From positions 1 through 64,000 of the forward strand of contig JAKLIW010000002.1 in NCBI GenBank assembly GCA_022709425.1: a stretch of 64,000 nucleotides of DNA, written 5' to 3'. The stretch is from a bacterium. Lineage in GTDB: Bacteria; UBP6; UBA1177; JAKLFG01. The first letter of the stretch is position 1. Every line of letters begins with the position of its first letter. A program made the position numbers and the translations under genes. Shown here in pieces: positions 51,741 to 60,965 of this stretch. Below the pieces are notes generated by a model, which saw only the letters and a list, made by a program, of their open reading frames with translations, made no database searches and had not been told where the DNA came from.

Positions 51741-54700
51741 TCAGTACAACTCATACCATTTCAGGATCCGTATCGTTTGGGTCGGCGGCGCGGTCTCCAG
51801 CCGTTCGATCGAATAAACATTGGCGCCGGCCGAGGCGAGGATGTTTTCGTCGTCGGCATGTTGACCGCCGTAGACGACCCGCGGCGCCGCGGCCAGACCG
51901 CTGTTGATGAACTCGTATTTCGCGCACTCGTACCCTTCCGGGATCAAGCCTTCGTCCGCGGTGCGCATATACTGGAATGCGTTACCTTTGTTGGCGCACT
52001 GGTTCACGACGGTTTCCGGTTCGTAGGTCGTGAAGGAGACCCAGCCGCGGTCGAGACCCTGATAGGTGGCAAGCACCAACGGCGGGGTGGTCCCCTTTTC
52101 GTGTTTGGAGAAATCGTAGTTGATGAACCAGCCGCGCGCCGTTACGGTATAGGGGAAGGTGCCGACGCCGGTGGTCGAATCGACAAAGCCGGTCGGGTAG
52201 GTGGATATGGCCAGATGGTCGGCATCCATCGCTTGAGCGCCATTCTGCGCCATGCTCCACGTGGTGACCATTTCGTACTGGATATCCTGCTCTTTGATGG
52301 TGACCTTGTTGCCGCTCGATATCGGCAGGGGGGCGATGAAAACATCGACCGCGTCGGCCAGATCGTCGTCGTCGTTGCCGTCGATCTGTTTCGAGGGATA
52401 GATGCCGGTGGGCGGATAGAGCGTAAAGGAATGATAGGTGCGGACGCCCTGCGTGAAATCGGGAGTGCCGGGAACGCCCGGCACGGCGCGGTTCTTCGAC
52501 AGGACCTCGACCGTCCATGTGCTGGGATCGACGCGGAAGACGGTGCCGGTCAGGTCGACGAAGACGAGGTATTCGGTGTCTCCCAGCAGGGATGCGCCGT
52601 TATCGTAGAAAAGCGGCATTTTGGTGTTGATGGCGATCCCTTCGGCGACGATCGGAGCGACCAGCCATTTTTTTTGCGGGTGGGCGTCGTTCCGTTCAAT
52701 AACAATGCGGTGCGTGGCGTCGTCGAGGAATTTTTCGTTGGCACTGTCACAAGGCTTCACAGAACATCCGTATTCATAGATGTATATCTTCGCCCCCTTG
52801 GGGGAGCCGCAGGAGGGGGTGGCGTTGTCGTAACAAGGATCATAGCCGCCGCCGATCGCCATATAATAGGTGTTCCCCTTGCGGAAGAGAACCGGTTTGG
52901 ACCACGACTGTCCCTCTACCTCGATATGTTGGACGAATGCCGGGGCGTCGCGGTCGGAGATATCGATGACGGTGTAGTAACTGTGGCCGGTTACGCCGAT
53001 ATCGATGCCGCGCCGGTAGCCGAAGATGAGGAAGGCTTTCTCATTGGTGTCGATGACGCCGTTGTTGACCAGTCGCGCGACGCCGTCGCCGTCGTCGATG
53101 TGAAATACGGTCGAGGGGCCGTCGACCGACGAGTTGAACACGACGGTGTCGAGGTCGGAGAGGATGAAGGAGAGTTTGGGCATTACGACCGAGGGCATGT
53201 AGCCCCATTTTTCGTTGCCGAGTCCGTCGAAGGAGTGCATCAGGCCGTCGTTGGCGCCGACAAAGATACGCAGGTTCTTCGCCAGATATTCCGGTTCATC
53301 GACCCCGCTGACCTTCTGCGGTCCGTAGTAGAGGACGATCGGTTCGTTGTGGACGATGGCGCCGAGTATCGAATAGGGGATGGAAATTTTCCACCCCTGA
53401 TTTAAGGCGGGATCGATGGAGTCGAACGGGTCGCCGACATCTTCGAGCAGTTTTTTGCCGGCGTTGGGGCCGGTGGTGTATTCAAGGCTCGTGTAACTCC
53501 GTATTTCGGTGTCATCCCCGTCGTTGTCGTGATCGACCGAATCGTAGCCGTACACATAGTTGATGATCTGGCGCGAATAGTTCTCGTTGGTGACATCGAA
53601 CAACTGTTTGAGCACCAAGGTGTTGGTGTTGTCGATCTGCGTGAAGTTCCGCATGACGCTCTTGGTGGCGGGATCGCCGTCCTGATCGTAGTCGAAATAG
53701 AGGTTGCGCCCGGTGTCGCCTTTGAAACAGGGATTGCCGGGGCAGGCCTTCAACTGGGCGTCCAATTTGGTCCGGATGCCGCCGTTGAAGACCTTTTCGA
53801 ATTCGGTCTTCGAGGTGGCTTCGTCGGCCTCCACGGTATCTTCCGACGAGGGATCGAAACAATCGTCGAGGAAGTCTTCGGAGGGTATCGGAGATACTCT
53901 GCAACTTACCGTCTCGGGTATCGGTGTTTCGCCGAGGATACAGTTGACATCGTCTTCGTCACCGTCGCCGTCGAGGTCGGTCGCCCCTTTCTCCTTCATA
54001 TAGTACTTGCGCAGGTTGCCGAACCAGAAGCGACTCACCTTGTTGCTGACCGGGATCGCCGCCGGGATGACCACGAGGTTCTGGTCGGCGATGCCGGTGG
54101 CGCCCTGCGGCTGGATGGGGGACGAGGTCCAGTAGGGACGGCCGATGGATCGCATGCCGGAATGGGTCTCGGTGAACTTGTTGAATAGATCGGTCAGATT
54201 CGAGAAGGTGTTGGGGTTGGCGTCGTCTTCGGTGGTCAGGGTAAAGGAGCCGCCCCCCCCCTTTGCCGCCAGAGAAAGGGTGTTGGTGTTGAGGTAGTCG
54301 GGGTTATTGCCCATCTTGACATAGAGGGCCGCGAGTCCCCACGTGCCGATGCCGACGGTGTCGATGCGGTTTATCAGGTTGAGTCCGGTCGAATCGTTCG
54401 CGCGGCAGGTGGCGCCGGCGGCGGAGCTGTTGGCGTTGAAGCCGAAGCGGTAGTTGAGCGGGTTGGCGCGGCAGGCGATATTGCCGATGAAGGCATCCTG
54501 CGAGTTGACGAAGGTGGCGACATCGGGAAGCGCGGTCAGGAACCAGCTGTCGATGGTGTAAGGTTTGGTGCTGGTGCCGTAAGGCGCCGGGAGGTCTGCG
54601 AGATTTTCGATAAGATAGGGGCCCGCCACCGGATCGGGAAGCGATGCAAGAGCGGCATACTGTCCGTAATTTACGGGATCGGAGACTGCCATAGCGGCCA

Positions 54701-57700
54701 AGGTGGCGTCCATGTGGCTGTTCGAATCGAACAGCGGCTGGCCGCCCGAGATAATGATGACGCTGTTCTGGAAGCAGGCAGGGTCGGTCTCTATCGGGGA
54801 TGCGTAGCCCTGCGGGAAGCGGGCGATATCCTCGTAGGCCGGTTTGAGGCCGCCGAGGTAGCGCCACACCTCATAGAGCGTTTCGCCGAGCGTGGCGCCT
54901 CCTTTTCCCTCCAGATTCTTTACGATATTCTTGAAATCGACGAGTTTCTGGCCGATGAGGTTTTTCGGTTCCATGACCAGCGTGCCGCCGTCGCTTTGGG
55001 CCACTTTCACCCAGAAGGTGGGGAAGTCGCAGTAGTCCACGGTGCTGGTGTCGAGGCCGCATCCGCAGATGGAGCCGCAATCGCCGCAGACCTGATCGAG
55101 CATATCGGCGGCCATATCGTAGGCGCAGGCGGTCATCCGGTCGGCATTCTCGCTGGTCTTAAACAGCGAGACGAACGAAGAGGCGACGGTCGATTTACCG
55201 TAGTTGACCAGCGCCTTATCGGAGTACCATTTGTTGATCGTGGCGCTATCGGGATCCAGATCGACGTACGGGGTCGAATAGCCGTCGAAATAGTCGCCTT
55301 TGATGCCGTTCAGGAGATAGGAGCCGCCGGGGACCTCTTGAATGTGTCCCTTCACGATCTCGTTCTCGACGCCGGCCACGAGGATGGTCTTTTTCTTTTC
55401 GTTGCCCCACGAATCGACATCGTAGGTGTATTCCTTGGAATCGAACGCGGTCCATGCGCACCGGTAGTTCTGCCATCCGGTGGCCGGCAGGGCGACACAG
55501 CAGTGGCCGGCGACCTGATCCCACGGGCTGTAGGCGCCGGTGGGGCAATCCGCCGGATCGGCTTCGCAGGTGTCGTCGAGACATTTCGGTTGAGTACATT
55601 TGATATCTTTGAAGGCGGTGACGGAGGTGTTGAAGAAGTGGAGATAGGTGTTGTAGAAAGCCTCCGTGTCGCTACAGCACTGGTTGACCGTGTCGCCGTT
55701 CTGATAGTCGCAGTGGACCAGATTCTCGCCGGGGCCGGCACGCCGTTTGCCGCTGGCGTTGTACGGTTCGGTGCCGTTGGCGAACAGCGAGAGGGAATCG
55801 GGTATCAACGCCGATGAATGGTCGAGCTGTTCGAAGTATTCCATACAGCGCCACAGATCGTCGTACTGGGGGGCGTCGGGGCAGATCCAGCCGCAGTTGT
55901 ATTTGCCGCTCTTCAGGTCCTGCATGTTGCGGAACCGGCACAGGAGCGGGTCGCGGGTGGTGCCGTCGATGGTGTAGGGGGTGTAGCAGTTGTTGGTGGC
56001 CAGACAGGCGGGATATTTTTCGCAGTCGTCCTTCGCACCGTCGCCGTCGCTGTCGATATCGCATTCGGGGGTATTGCACTGCGCCTCGGAGGTGACGATC
56101 TTGGTCTTCATGCTGAAGAAGGTCGTTTTGCATTCGTATTCATTTACGACCTGAACCGGATCGCCCACTTCTCCTTCCGGTTCCCACGAGCGGCCGCGGA
56201 AGAAGGCGGTGCTTTCCTGAAGGACGGTGCGCGAGAAGAAGCCATTCTTATAGTACGCCAGCTCGGGAGTGAATACCAGATCGGCGGTCGCGGCGCCTAC
56301 CCCCAGACCGGTATGGGTCACCGTCAGCTGAGCCCGCAGGCGGTAGCCTTTTTGGTCACAGCCCAGCATGGGTATCGGCGCGGCGAGATTTTCGGTGGTC
56401 GAGACGGTGTAATCCTTATTGAACACCTGCGATTCGGAAAGTTCTCCGATACAGCCGGCGAAAAGTTGGAGATTGGCGTTCTTGACATGGGCGGTGAGCG
56501 TTATATCGATGGTGGAGGCGGTGGTCAACTCGGCGAGCGAGTAATATTCGCCGATCCCCGTGTCGATCGCCTCCATCTCGAAATTGGCTTCCGTATACAA
56601 CATATAGGTGTCGCTGGGGCCGGGGATGTAACTGCCGTCGGCGCCGCAGCCGACCCCGCCGTCATCCTCGGCGCAGTAGAGGACATCACAGCAGTGGAGC
56701 GGGTCCTGATCCCATTCGCTGTAGGCCCCCAGTCCGCCGGGGCAGTCTCCCGGAGCGCCGATCGGATCGGCGACACAGGTAAGATCGTCGCGGCATTTGG
56801 GTGCGGCGCAGTGGAATATCTTACAGCAGACCATTTCGTTGGTGACCGAAAGGTTCAGGGCGCTCGGATCGAAATATGCCTTGCGGGCGAGATGGGTCTG
56901 CGCCTGACAGACCACTTCGTTCCCCTCCATGTCCCAGCACTTGGAACAGCCGGCGGCGTCGTGACATTCGGGGTTACCGCAGGCGGCGGGGTCGGGGACG
57001 GCCACCTGCGCCTCGAATTTGACGCCCGGGGTCGCGGGCTGGTAGCAGGCGTTCTCGTCGGTCAGGGCGGCCTGTTTGGTTTTCGTTTTTACCTTCCATT
57101 TGGTGCGGACGGTCTGTTCGACCTGCGCGTTGGTTTCGTTGTCCTCGGTGTTGAAGACGGCGAAACATTCGCTCCCGGTGTCGGGATCGGTCGGCACCCA
57201 TTCCATTTCGTAACAGGCATATTTGTTGCCGCGATGCCGCGGCTGGACGCCGAATTCATGCTCATCGGCAAGGATGATCTTGACCGCGTCGAGGGCGGTG
57301 GCGAATTTCCAGTTGAGCCAGAGGCCCGAAACGGTTTCATCGCCGAGATCGTTCCGGACGCAACTCCAGTCGCGTCGGTCGGGGCCGATGGGGGTGGCGG
57401 GGTCGTTCGCGTATTCAGAATAGGTGCCGTCGGGGGCGTTGAAGCCGGTGTCGGCGGTCCAGTCCCAGAAACAGAGATCGAGCGAATAATCGCCCCGGTT
57501 GGGATCCCACGGGCCGACGAACCGGAGCGCTTTGGCGTTGGTCCATGCGGCGGTATCGCTCTTTGCCGGTTCGGCATAGGTGGTCTGGACTTTTGTACAA
57601 TGATTTTGAAGGATCACCTTCTGGGCGTCGATATTTTCGCACTGCGGACGGAACTCGGCGCACTGCTCGTAGAGATCGTCCTGTACGCCGCAGTCGGTGG

Positions 57701-58001
57701 TGGCGCCGGCCGCCGTGGCCATACAGTCCTGATAGGATTGCCAGCAGAGAACCCCTGCCTTGGTGATCTTCTGGATGGAGTCGGCGCAAGTGACCAGATA
57801 ACTGCTGTAGGCGAAGGTGTTCATCGCTTCGGAGGTGTCCAGAAGGAACACGGTGTTGAGTATTTGGGTGGTGGAGACCATCGCGAACACATCGTCGCGG
57901 AGACTCTCGTCGAACGATGAGGCCCGCACGCCGGCCGACCAGCCGACCGTCACGCACAGTGTCAAGATACCGAGTACCCGTCGCATGTATTTACTCCGCA
58001 T
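51741..58001 (-). CDS. PilY1-like pilus tip/assembly protein, very large
   Basis: 2086 residues (P. aeruginosa PilY1 is ~1160). Signal peptide, then a von Willebrand A-like start (FLLDTSEAMN, about 52-61, a MIDAS-type DxSxx), a long Cys-rich insert region (about 100-950) with several near-identical segments such as CPTGAYSPWDQVAGHCC and CPGGLGAYSEWDQDPLHCC, a VIIISGGQPLFDSNS strand (about 1085-1100), and the C-terminal Neisseria PilC/PilY1 beta-propeller (about 1535-2080: LGAIVHNEPIVLYYG, VGANDGLMHSFDG, GGGYDPCYDN). Acidic calcium-loop-like sequences: DSDGDGAKDD (~650), DLDGDGDEDD (~1343), DYDQDGDP, DHDNDGDD and DGNDDDDLAD (~1877). Start 58001, or ATG 57986, which has the better GGAG spacing. 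PilY1 proteins control pilus extension, adhesion and surface sensing. Confidence 0.88.
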   Translation of the reverse strand: MRSKYMRRVLGILTLCVTVGWSAGVRASSFDESLRDDVFAMVSTTQILNTVFLLDTSEAMNTFAYSSYLVTCADSIQKITKAGVLCWQSYQDCMATAAGATTDCGVQDDLYEQCAEFRPQCENIDAQKVILQNHCTKVQTTYAEPAKSDTAAWTNAKALRFVGPWDPNRGDYSLDLCFWDWTADTGFNAPDGTYSEYANDPATPIGPDRRDWSCVRNDLGDETVSGLWLNWKFATALDAVKIILADEHEFGVQPRHRGNKYACYEMEWVPTDPDTGSECFAVFNTEDNETNAQVEQTVRTKWKVKTKTKQAALTDENACYQPATPGVKFEAQVAVPDPAACGNPECHDAAGCSKCWDMEGNEVVCQAQTHLARKAYFDPSALNLSVTNEMVCCKIFHCAAPKCRDDLTCVADPIGAPGDCPGGLGAYSEWDQDPLHCCDVLYCAEDDGGVGCGADGSYIPGPSDTYMLYTEANFEMEAIDTGIGEYYSLAELTTASTIDITLTAHVKNANLQLFAGCIGELSESQVFNKDYTVSTTENLAAPIPMLGCDQKGYRLRAQLTVTHTGLGVGAATADLVFTPELAYYKNGFFSRTVLQESTAFFRGRSWEPEGEVGDPVQVVNEYECKTTFFSMKTKIVTSEAQCNTPECDIDSDGDGAKDDCEKYPACLATNNCYTPYTIDGTTRDPLLCRFRNMQDLKSGKYNCGWICPDAPQYDDLWRCMEYFEQLDHSSALIPDSLSLFANGTEPYNASGKRRAGPGENLVHCDYQNGDTVNQCCSDTEAFYNTYLHFFNTSVTAFKDIKCTQPKCLDDTCEADPADCPTGAYSPWDQVAGHCCVALPATGWQNYRCAWTAFDSKEYTYDVDSWGNEKKKTILVAGVENEIVKGHIQEVPGGSYLLNGIKGDYFDGYSTPYVDLDPDSATINKWYSDKALVNYGKSTVASSFVSLFKTSENADRMTACAYDMAADMLDQVCGDCGSICGCGLDTSTVDYCDFPTFWVKVAQSDGGTLVMEPKNLIGQKLVDFKNIVKNLEGKGGATLGETLYEVWRYLGGLKPAYEDIARFPQGYASPIETDPACFQNSVIIISGGQPLFDSNSHMDATLAAMAVSDPVNYGQYAALASLPDPVAGPYLIENLADLPAPYGTSTKPYTIDSWFLTALPDVATFVNSQDAFIGNIACRANPLNYRFGFNANSSAAGATCRANDSTGLNLINRIDTVGIGTWGLAALYVKMGNNPDYLNTNTLSLAAKGGGGSFTLTTEDDANPNTFSNLTDLFNKFTETHSGMRSIGRPYWTSSPIQPQGATGIADQNLVVIPAAIPVSNKVSRFWFGNLRKYYMKEKGATDLDGDGDEDDVNCILGETPIPETVSCRVSPIPSEDFLDDCFDPSSEDTVEADEATSKTEFEKVFNGGIRTKLDAQLKACPGNPCFKGDTGRNLYFDYDQDGDPATKSVMRNFTQIDNTNTLVLKQLFDVTNENYSRQIINYVYGYDSVDHDNDGDDTEIRSYTSLEYTTGPNAGKKLLEDVGDPFDSIDPALNQGWKISIPYSILGAIVHNEPIVLYYGPQKVSGVDEPEYLAKNLRIFVGANDGLMHSFDGLGNEKWGYMPSVVMPKLSFILSDLDTVVFNSSVDGPSTVFHIDDGDGVARLVNNGVIDTNEKAFLIFGYRRGIDIGVTGHSYYTVIDISDRDAPAFVQHIEVEGQSWSKPVLFRKGNTYYMAIGGGYDPCYDNATPSCGSPKGAKIYIYEYGCSVKPCDSANEKFLDDATHRIVIERNDAHPQKKWLVAPIVAEGIAINTKMPLFYDNGASLLGDTEYLVFVDLTGTVFRVDPSTWTVEVLSKNRAVPGVPGTPDFTQGVRTYHSFTLYPPTGIYPSKQIDGNDDDDLADAVDVFIAPLPISSGNKVTIKEQDIQYEMVTTWSMAQNGAQAMDADHLAISTYPTGFVDSTTGVGTFPYTVTARGWFINYDFSKHEKGTTPPLVLATYQGLDRGWVSFTTYEPETVVNQCANKGNAFQYMRTADEGLIPEGYECAKYEFINSGLAAAPRVVYGGQHADDENILASAGANVYSIERLETAPPTQTIRILKWYELY

Positions 58002-58007
58002 CGGTTA

Positions 58008-58562
58008 TCATCTCTTTCTGAAGCAGGAGGTCACGCCGAGGCTTTTGACCTCGCTGAAATAGTAGCCCGCCAAAGGCGACCCCATCTCGCTGTTTATATT
58101 GGTGCCGGAGGCCTTGATAAGTTCGCGGGTATCGACCAGCACATCGTAGCAGTAGGCATGTGTCATGAGCGTGCCGGTGGCGCCGGGAGGCGTTTTGTCG
58201 GGGCCTTGCGCCAGTTTCACCGCCCGGGCGCGGTAGGCGAAAAGAGGAACGGGGGTCGATGCGTTCTCTTTATCGTATACAATAAGGAAGGTATCGGTCG
58301 CGCCGCCGTTCAGGTAGTAGGTGTCGCTGGGGGGAATGTCGTTGAATACGCGGGTGTTCACCTCGGCCAGCGCGATACGCATGGCCGATTCGGCGTGGAT
58401 CGAGAGCCGTTTCTTGTCGATGGCCTGACCGGCGAGGAAGCTCGATTCCGATACGCGATTCATGGTGGACAGCGACAGTATCGACAGTGAAAGCAGGATG
58501 AGGCTCGCCACGAATATCGCGATCCCCTTGGGGGCGGCGAATAGTGTGCGCAGGTTCTTCAC
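58008..58562 (-). CDS. PilX-like pilus assembly protein
   Basis: 184 residues. N-terminal KGIAIFVASLILLSLSILSL helix resembles PilX/GspK-type minor pilins, which lack Glu at +5, followed by AGQAIDKKRLSIHAESAMRIALAE, the conserved PilX stretch. The C-terminal region has VKSLGVTSCFRKR. The longest frame starts with TTG 58586, overlapping pilW, but AGGAG lies 9 nt before GTG 58562, which I take as start (residue KNLRTLFAAPKG next). Position between pilW and pilY1 agrees with PilX. Confidence 0.8.
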   Translation of the reverse strand: MKNLRTLFAAPKGIAIFVASLILLSLSILSLSTMNRVSESSFLAGQAIDKKRLSIHAESAMRIALAEVNTRVFNDIPPSDTYYLNGGATDTFLIVYDKENASTPVPLFAYRARAVKLAQGPDKTPPGATGTLMTHAYCYDVLVDTRELIKASGTNINSEMGSPLAGYYFSEVKSLGVTSCFRKR

Positions 58563-58575
58563 GGCGTTGTTCTCC

Positions 58576-59604
58576 TCACTGCTCAAGCTCGTAATCCTTC
58601 ATAAAGTCGTAGTTCCGCATATAGACGGTGCGCGAAAATGAGAAATAACGTTTCCCCGTATCGGCGTTCGCTGAAAAACAGGTCGAATCGTCGAACAGGC
58701 AGTACTGGAACGTGCCCGAATCGGTCCCTTTGTCGATGCGCGCCTCGCGGCTGGTAAGGACAAAGCCGAACCGGACCGCCTTGATGGTCTTGCATACATC
58801 GGGTTGGGCGGAGCCGCAGTCGTTCACGGAGGGGACCCACGCGCGAGTGGCGAGAAGTTCCCCTTCGCCGTCGGTCACCGATGTTTCGACGAGGAACTGC
58901 AGAACGAAGAAAGGCATCTCTTCTTTCGGGTAGGCAAAGATGATGCGGTTCCATGTGGCGTCTCTAAACTGGATGATGGAGCCGTCGAAGGCCAATTCAT
59001 AAAGGGTATTGGCGCCGGTGACGAGGGTCGAGGAGGGGAAGAGGCTGTCGCAGGTGACGCCCGAAGGTATCGCCGGTGCGAGGGGATTGGTGGAGGTGAT
59101 GGTGGCGGTGGTAAAGGTATTTCCCGTGCTTCCGGCGGAGAAGGTTGCGGTGTAGATGTCGTTTTTGTTGATGAAAAGCAGGTTGTCGAGTTCGGCGAAA
59201 AGAGAGTTGCTGTTCATGATGGTCACGACGCAAGCGGGCTGGGTGCCGGTTGCGCTGACCACCTTGGTGATGGGGCCGCCCCACGGCGAGCGGAAGGAAA
59301 AGTTAAAGGTGCCGGTCAGGTAGTTGCCGGCGCCGACGGAGACAGCCTTTCCCTGCGCGGAGGGGATGACCGCACCGGCCGAGAATTCTGTGCTGTTATT
59401 GGCCAGTCCGATCAGACGGATGGAATTTTCGAGTGAATCGAGGATATGCTCCCCTTTTAGGGATACATTATTTTTCAGGTTGTTGTTGGTTTCGAGGCGG
59501 GTGGCGTGGGTAAAAACGCGGAAGAAGGTGGCGACGAGGAACAGGGTGGCTGTCATCGCTATCATCAACTCGATGAGCGAAAAGGCGACCGCAGTCCGTT
59601 TCAT
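58576..59604 (-). CDS. PilW-like minor pilin
   Basis: 342 residues with prepilin leader MKRTAVA^FSLIELMIAMTATLFLV: Ala at -1 instead of Gly, Glu at +5. Large C-terminal beta-rich domain with few Cys, as in PilW (CGSAQPDVCKTIKAVRFGFVLTSREAR, then a closing YFSFSRTVYMRNY). Minor pilins of this class prime pilus assembly with PilV, PilX and FimT/U. ATG 59604 follows AAGGG. Confidence 0.87.
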   Translation of the reverse strand: MKRTAVAFSLIELMIAMTATLFLVATFFRVFTHATRLETNNNLKNNVSLKGEHILDSLENSIRLIGLANNSTEFSAGAVIPSAQGKAVSVGAGNYLTGTFNFSFRSPWGGPITKVVSATGTQPACVVTIMNSNSLFAELDNLLFINKNDIYTATFSAGSTGNTFTTATITSTNPLAPAIPSGVTCDSLFPSSTLVTGANTLYELAFDGSIIQFRDATWNRIIFAYPKEEMPFFVLQFLVETSVTDGEGELLATRAWVPSVNDCGSAQPDVCKTIKAVRFGFVLTSREARIDKGTDSGTFQYCLFDDSTCFSANADTGKRYFSFSRTVYMRNYDFMKDYELEQ

Positions 59605-59616
59605 ACCCTTACCTCG

Positions 59617-60171
59617 TTATACCAACGGTTTGACGACCACAACGGTCAGCGAATTGCAATTGTTGTTCAGCGGCATGATATTGCACAAGGTGGATTGACT
59701 CTCCTTTTTGGGCCACGCGACAATGATCTCGATGACGCGCAGGACCTCGAGCGGCGTGTCGGGTTCGTTGTTGGCGGCGGTCAGTTCGTTGTAGGTACGT
59801 TTCCGTATCATGCGGTAAAAGGTAGCCGGTTCGTTGATGTTCTCGAGCGGTTTGCCCCACGCGTTGTAAGGGCCGGTGGAGAATGCCATCGTGGTCCCGG
59901 CGTAGGCTTTAAGGATATTGTCCGCTTTCCACGCCGTCGGGTTCGTGCTCTGGTCGATGGTGGCGATAAGGAGCGAAAAGGATTCTTCACTCAGGCTGTT
60001 GATCTCTTCGGCCAGATCGACCGCGAGTTGATTGGCGATGATGGAGGATTCGGTCTCGAAAATGACCGCAGCGGCCTGTCCTTGGTACTGCATGTAGGTG
60101 ACGATGCCGATGCTGAATATGAGGATCGAGAAGAGCACCTCGATAATGGTGAAGCCGTTCGGCCGTTTCAT
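59617..60171 (-). CDS. PilV-like minor pilin
   Basis: 184 residues. Leader MKRPNG^FTIIEVLFSILIFSIGIV with Gly -1, Phe +1, Glu +5; the IEVLxxILIFSIGIxxYMQYQ pattern is the PilV (type IV pilus modification protein) signature. Few cysteines. Start ATG overlaps the fimT stop as ATGA (60168-60171), so translation is coupled. Confidence 0.88.
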   Translation of the reverse strand: MKRPNGFTIIEVLFSILIFSIGIVTYMQYQGQAAAVIFETESSIIANQLAVDLAEEINSLSEESFSLLIATIDQSTNPTAWKADNILKAYAGTTMAFSTGPYNAWGKPLENINEPATFYRMIRKRTYNELTAANNEPDTPLEVLRVIEIIVAWPKKESQSTLCNIMPLNNNCNSLTVVVVKPLV

Positions 60172-60827
60172 ATTCCCCGTACCTCCAGTCCATTGCTGGC
60201 AAAATTGGCGTCGCCGAAGCTGGCGCAGATGCGGTATTCGCCGAACTGATTGATCTCGACGCGGTAGAAGAGCGCTTTCGAGTCAGAGATGTCGGCCCGC
60301 AGATCGATGCGCGCTGAATATTTTTTGTTCGATGTCTGTCCGCCGCAGTTGGAGGGAACATCGTAAAAAGATTTCAAGTTCAACATAGTGTTGGCGTTGT
60401 CCAGCGCGATGCCGGTGGAGGTGAAGGAGATGGCCGTGGCGGCGGTCGAGCCGAAAGAGGTCTCGTTGATGTTGGTGAACGATACGCGACCCGGTAGGCG
60501 TACGAATTTGACGACCGGGTCGTTCATCGACCAGCTGGCGTTACTCCCGTTATTGCGCAAAAGTATGGAGTAGGCATGTTTGCCGTCGGCGTTCTGGAAA
60601 TAGATGGCGGCACGGTTGGTGTAGGAGCCGCCGGTGCTGGTGTGCATCGTCGACTTGGAGGAAAGGGCTACCGCTTTAGAGTAATCGGTGATGAGTTGCG
60701 AGATGACCCGTTTTGCCTGCTGACGGGCGATCCATTCGTTCACTCGCGGCATCGAAAGCACGGCGGTGACGGATATCAGGGCGATAACCACCATCAGCTC
60801 CACGATGGTGAATGCGCGTCGGGACAT
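60168..60827 (-). CDS. FimT/GspH-like minor pilin
   Basis: 219 residues. Leader MSRRA^FTIVELMVVIALISVTAVLSMP: Ala at -1, Glu +5, then a GspH/FimT-like globular domain with QAKRVISQLITDYSKAVALSS and the C-terminal ..YRICASF. First gene of the minor-pilin operon. ATG 60827 is set by GGAGG; an open extension to 60857 starts in the leader. The intergenic region upstream contains AT-rich inverted repeats that may carry the operon promoter. Confidence 0.88.
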   Translation of the reverse strand: MSRRAFTIVELMVVIALISVTAVLSMPRVNEWIARQQAKRVISQLITDYSKAVALSSKSTMHTSTGGSYTNRAAIYFQNADGKHAYSILLRNNGSNASWSMNDPVVKFVRLPGRVSFTNINETSFGSTAATAISFTSTGIALDNANTMLNLKSFYDVPSNCGGQTSNKKYSARIDLRADISDSKALFYRVEINQFGEYRICASFGDANFASNGLEVRGI

Positions 60828-60887
60828 CGGACAATCCTCCGTTGCTCTCGAAACCATTAAATTAGATTTCTTACTTAAAGTCGTGCG

Positions 60888-60941
60888 ATATTATAAAAAC
60901 TTACCAAAAAGATACAGCGCAAAGGTTCGATTTTATAATAT
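60888..60941. promoter_or_regulatory. 11-bp inverted repeat between regulator and pilin operon
   Basis: ATATTATAAAA (60888-60898) and its exact reverse complement TTTTATAATAT (60931-60941), centres 43 bp apart (about four helical turns), in the 138-bp gap before the first pilin gene. Each arm contains TATAAT on one strand; the left arm offers a -10 candidate for the pilin operon on the minus strand, about 65 bp upstream of its start codon. No good -35 is seen. Confidence 0.5.
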
Positions 60942-60965
60942 GGGACTTGTGACTATTTGTTATTG

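Noticed and set aside
55818-57920. 700-codon open frame opposite pilY1
   Set aside because: Antisense to a clear PilY1 gene; Gly/Val/Ala/Arg composition and lack of any motif are typical of shadow frames in high-GC Cys/Asp-rich coding sequence.
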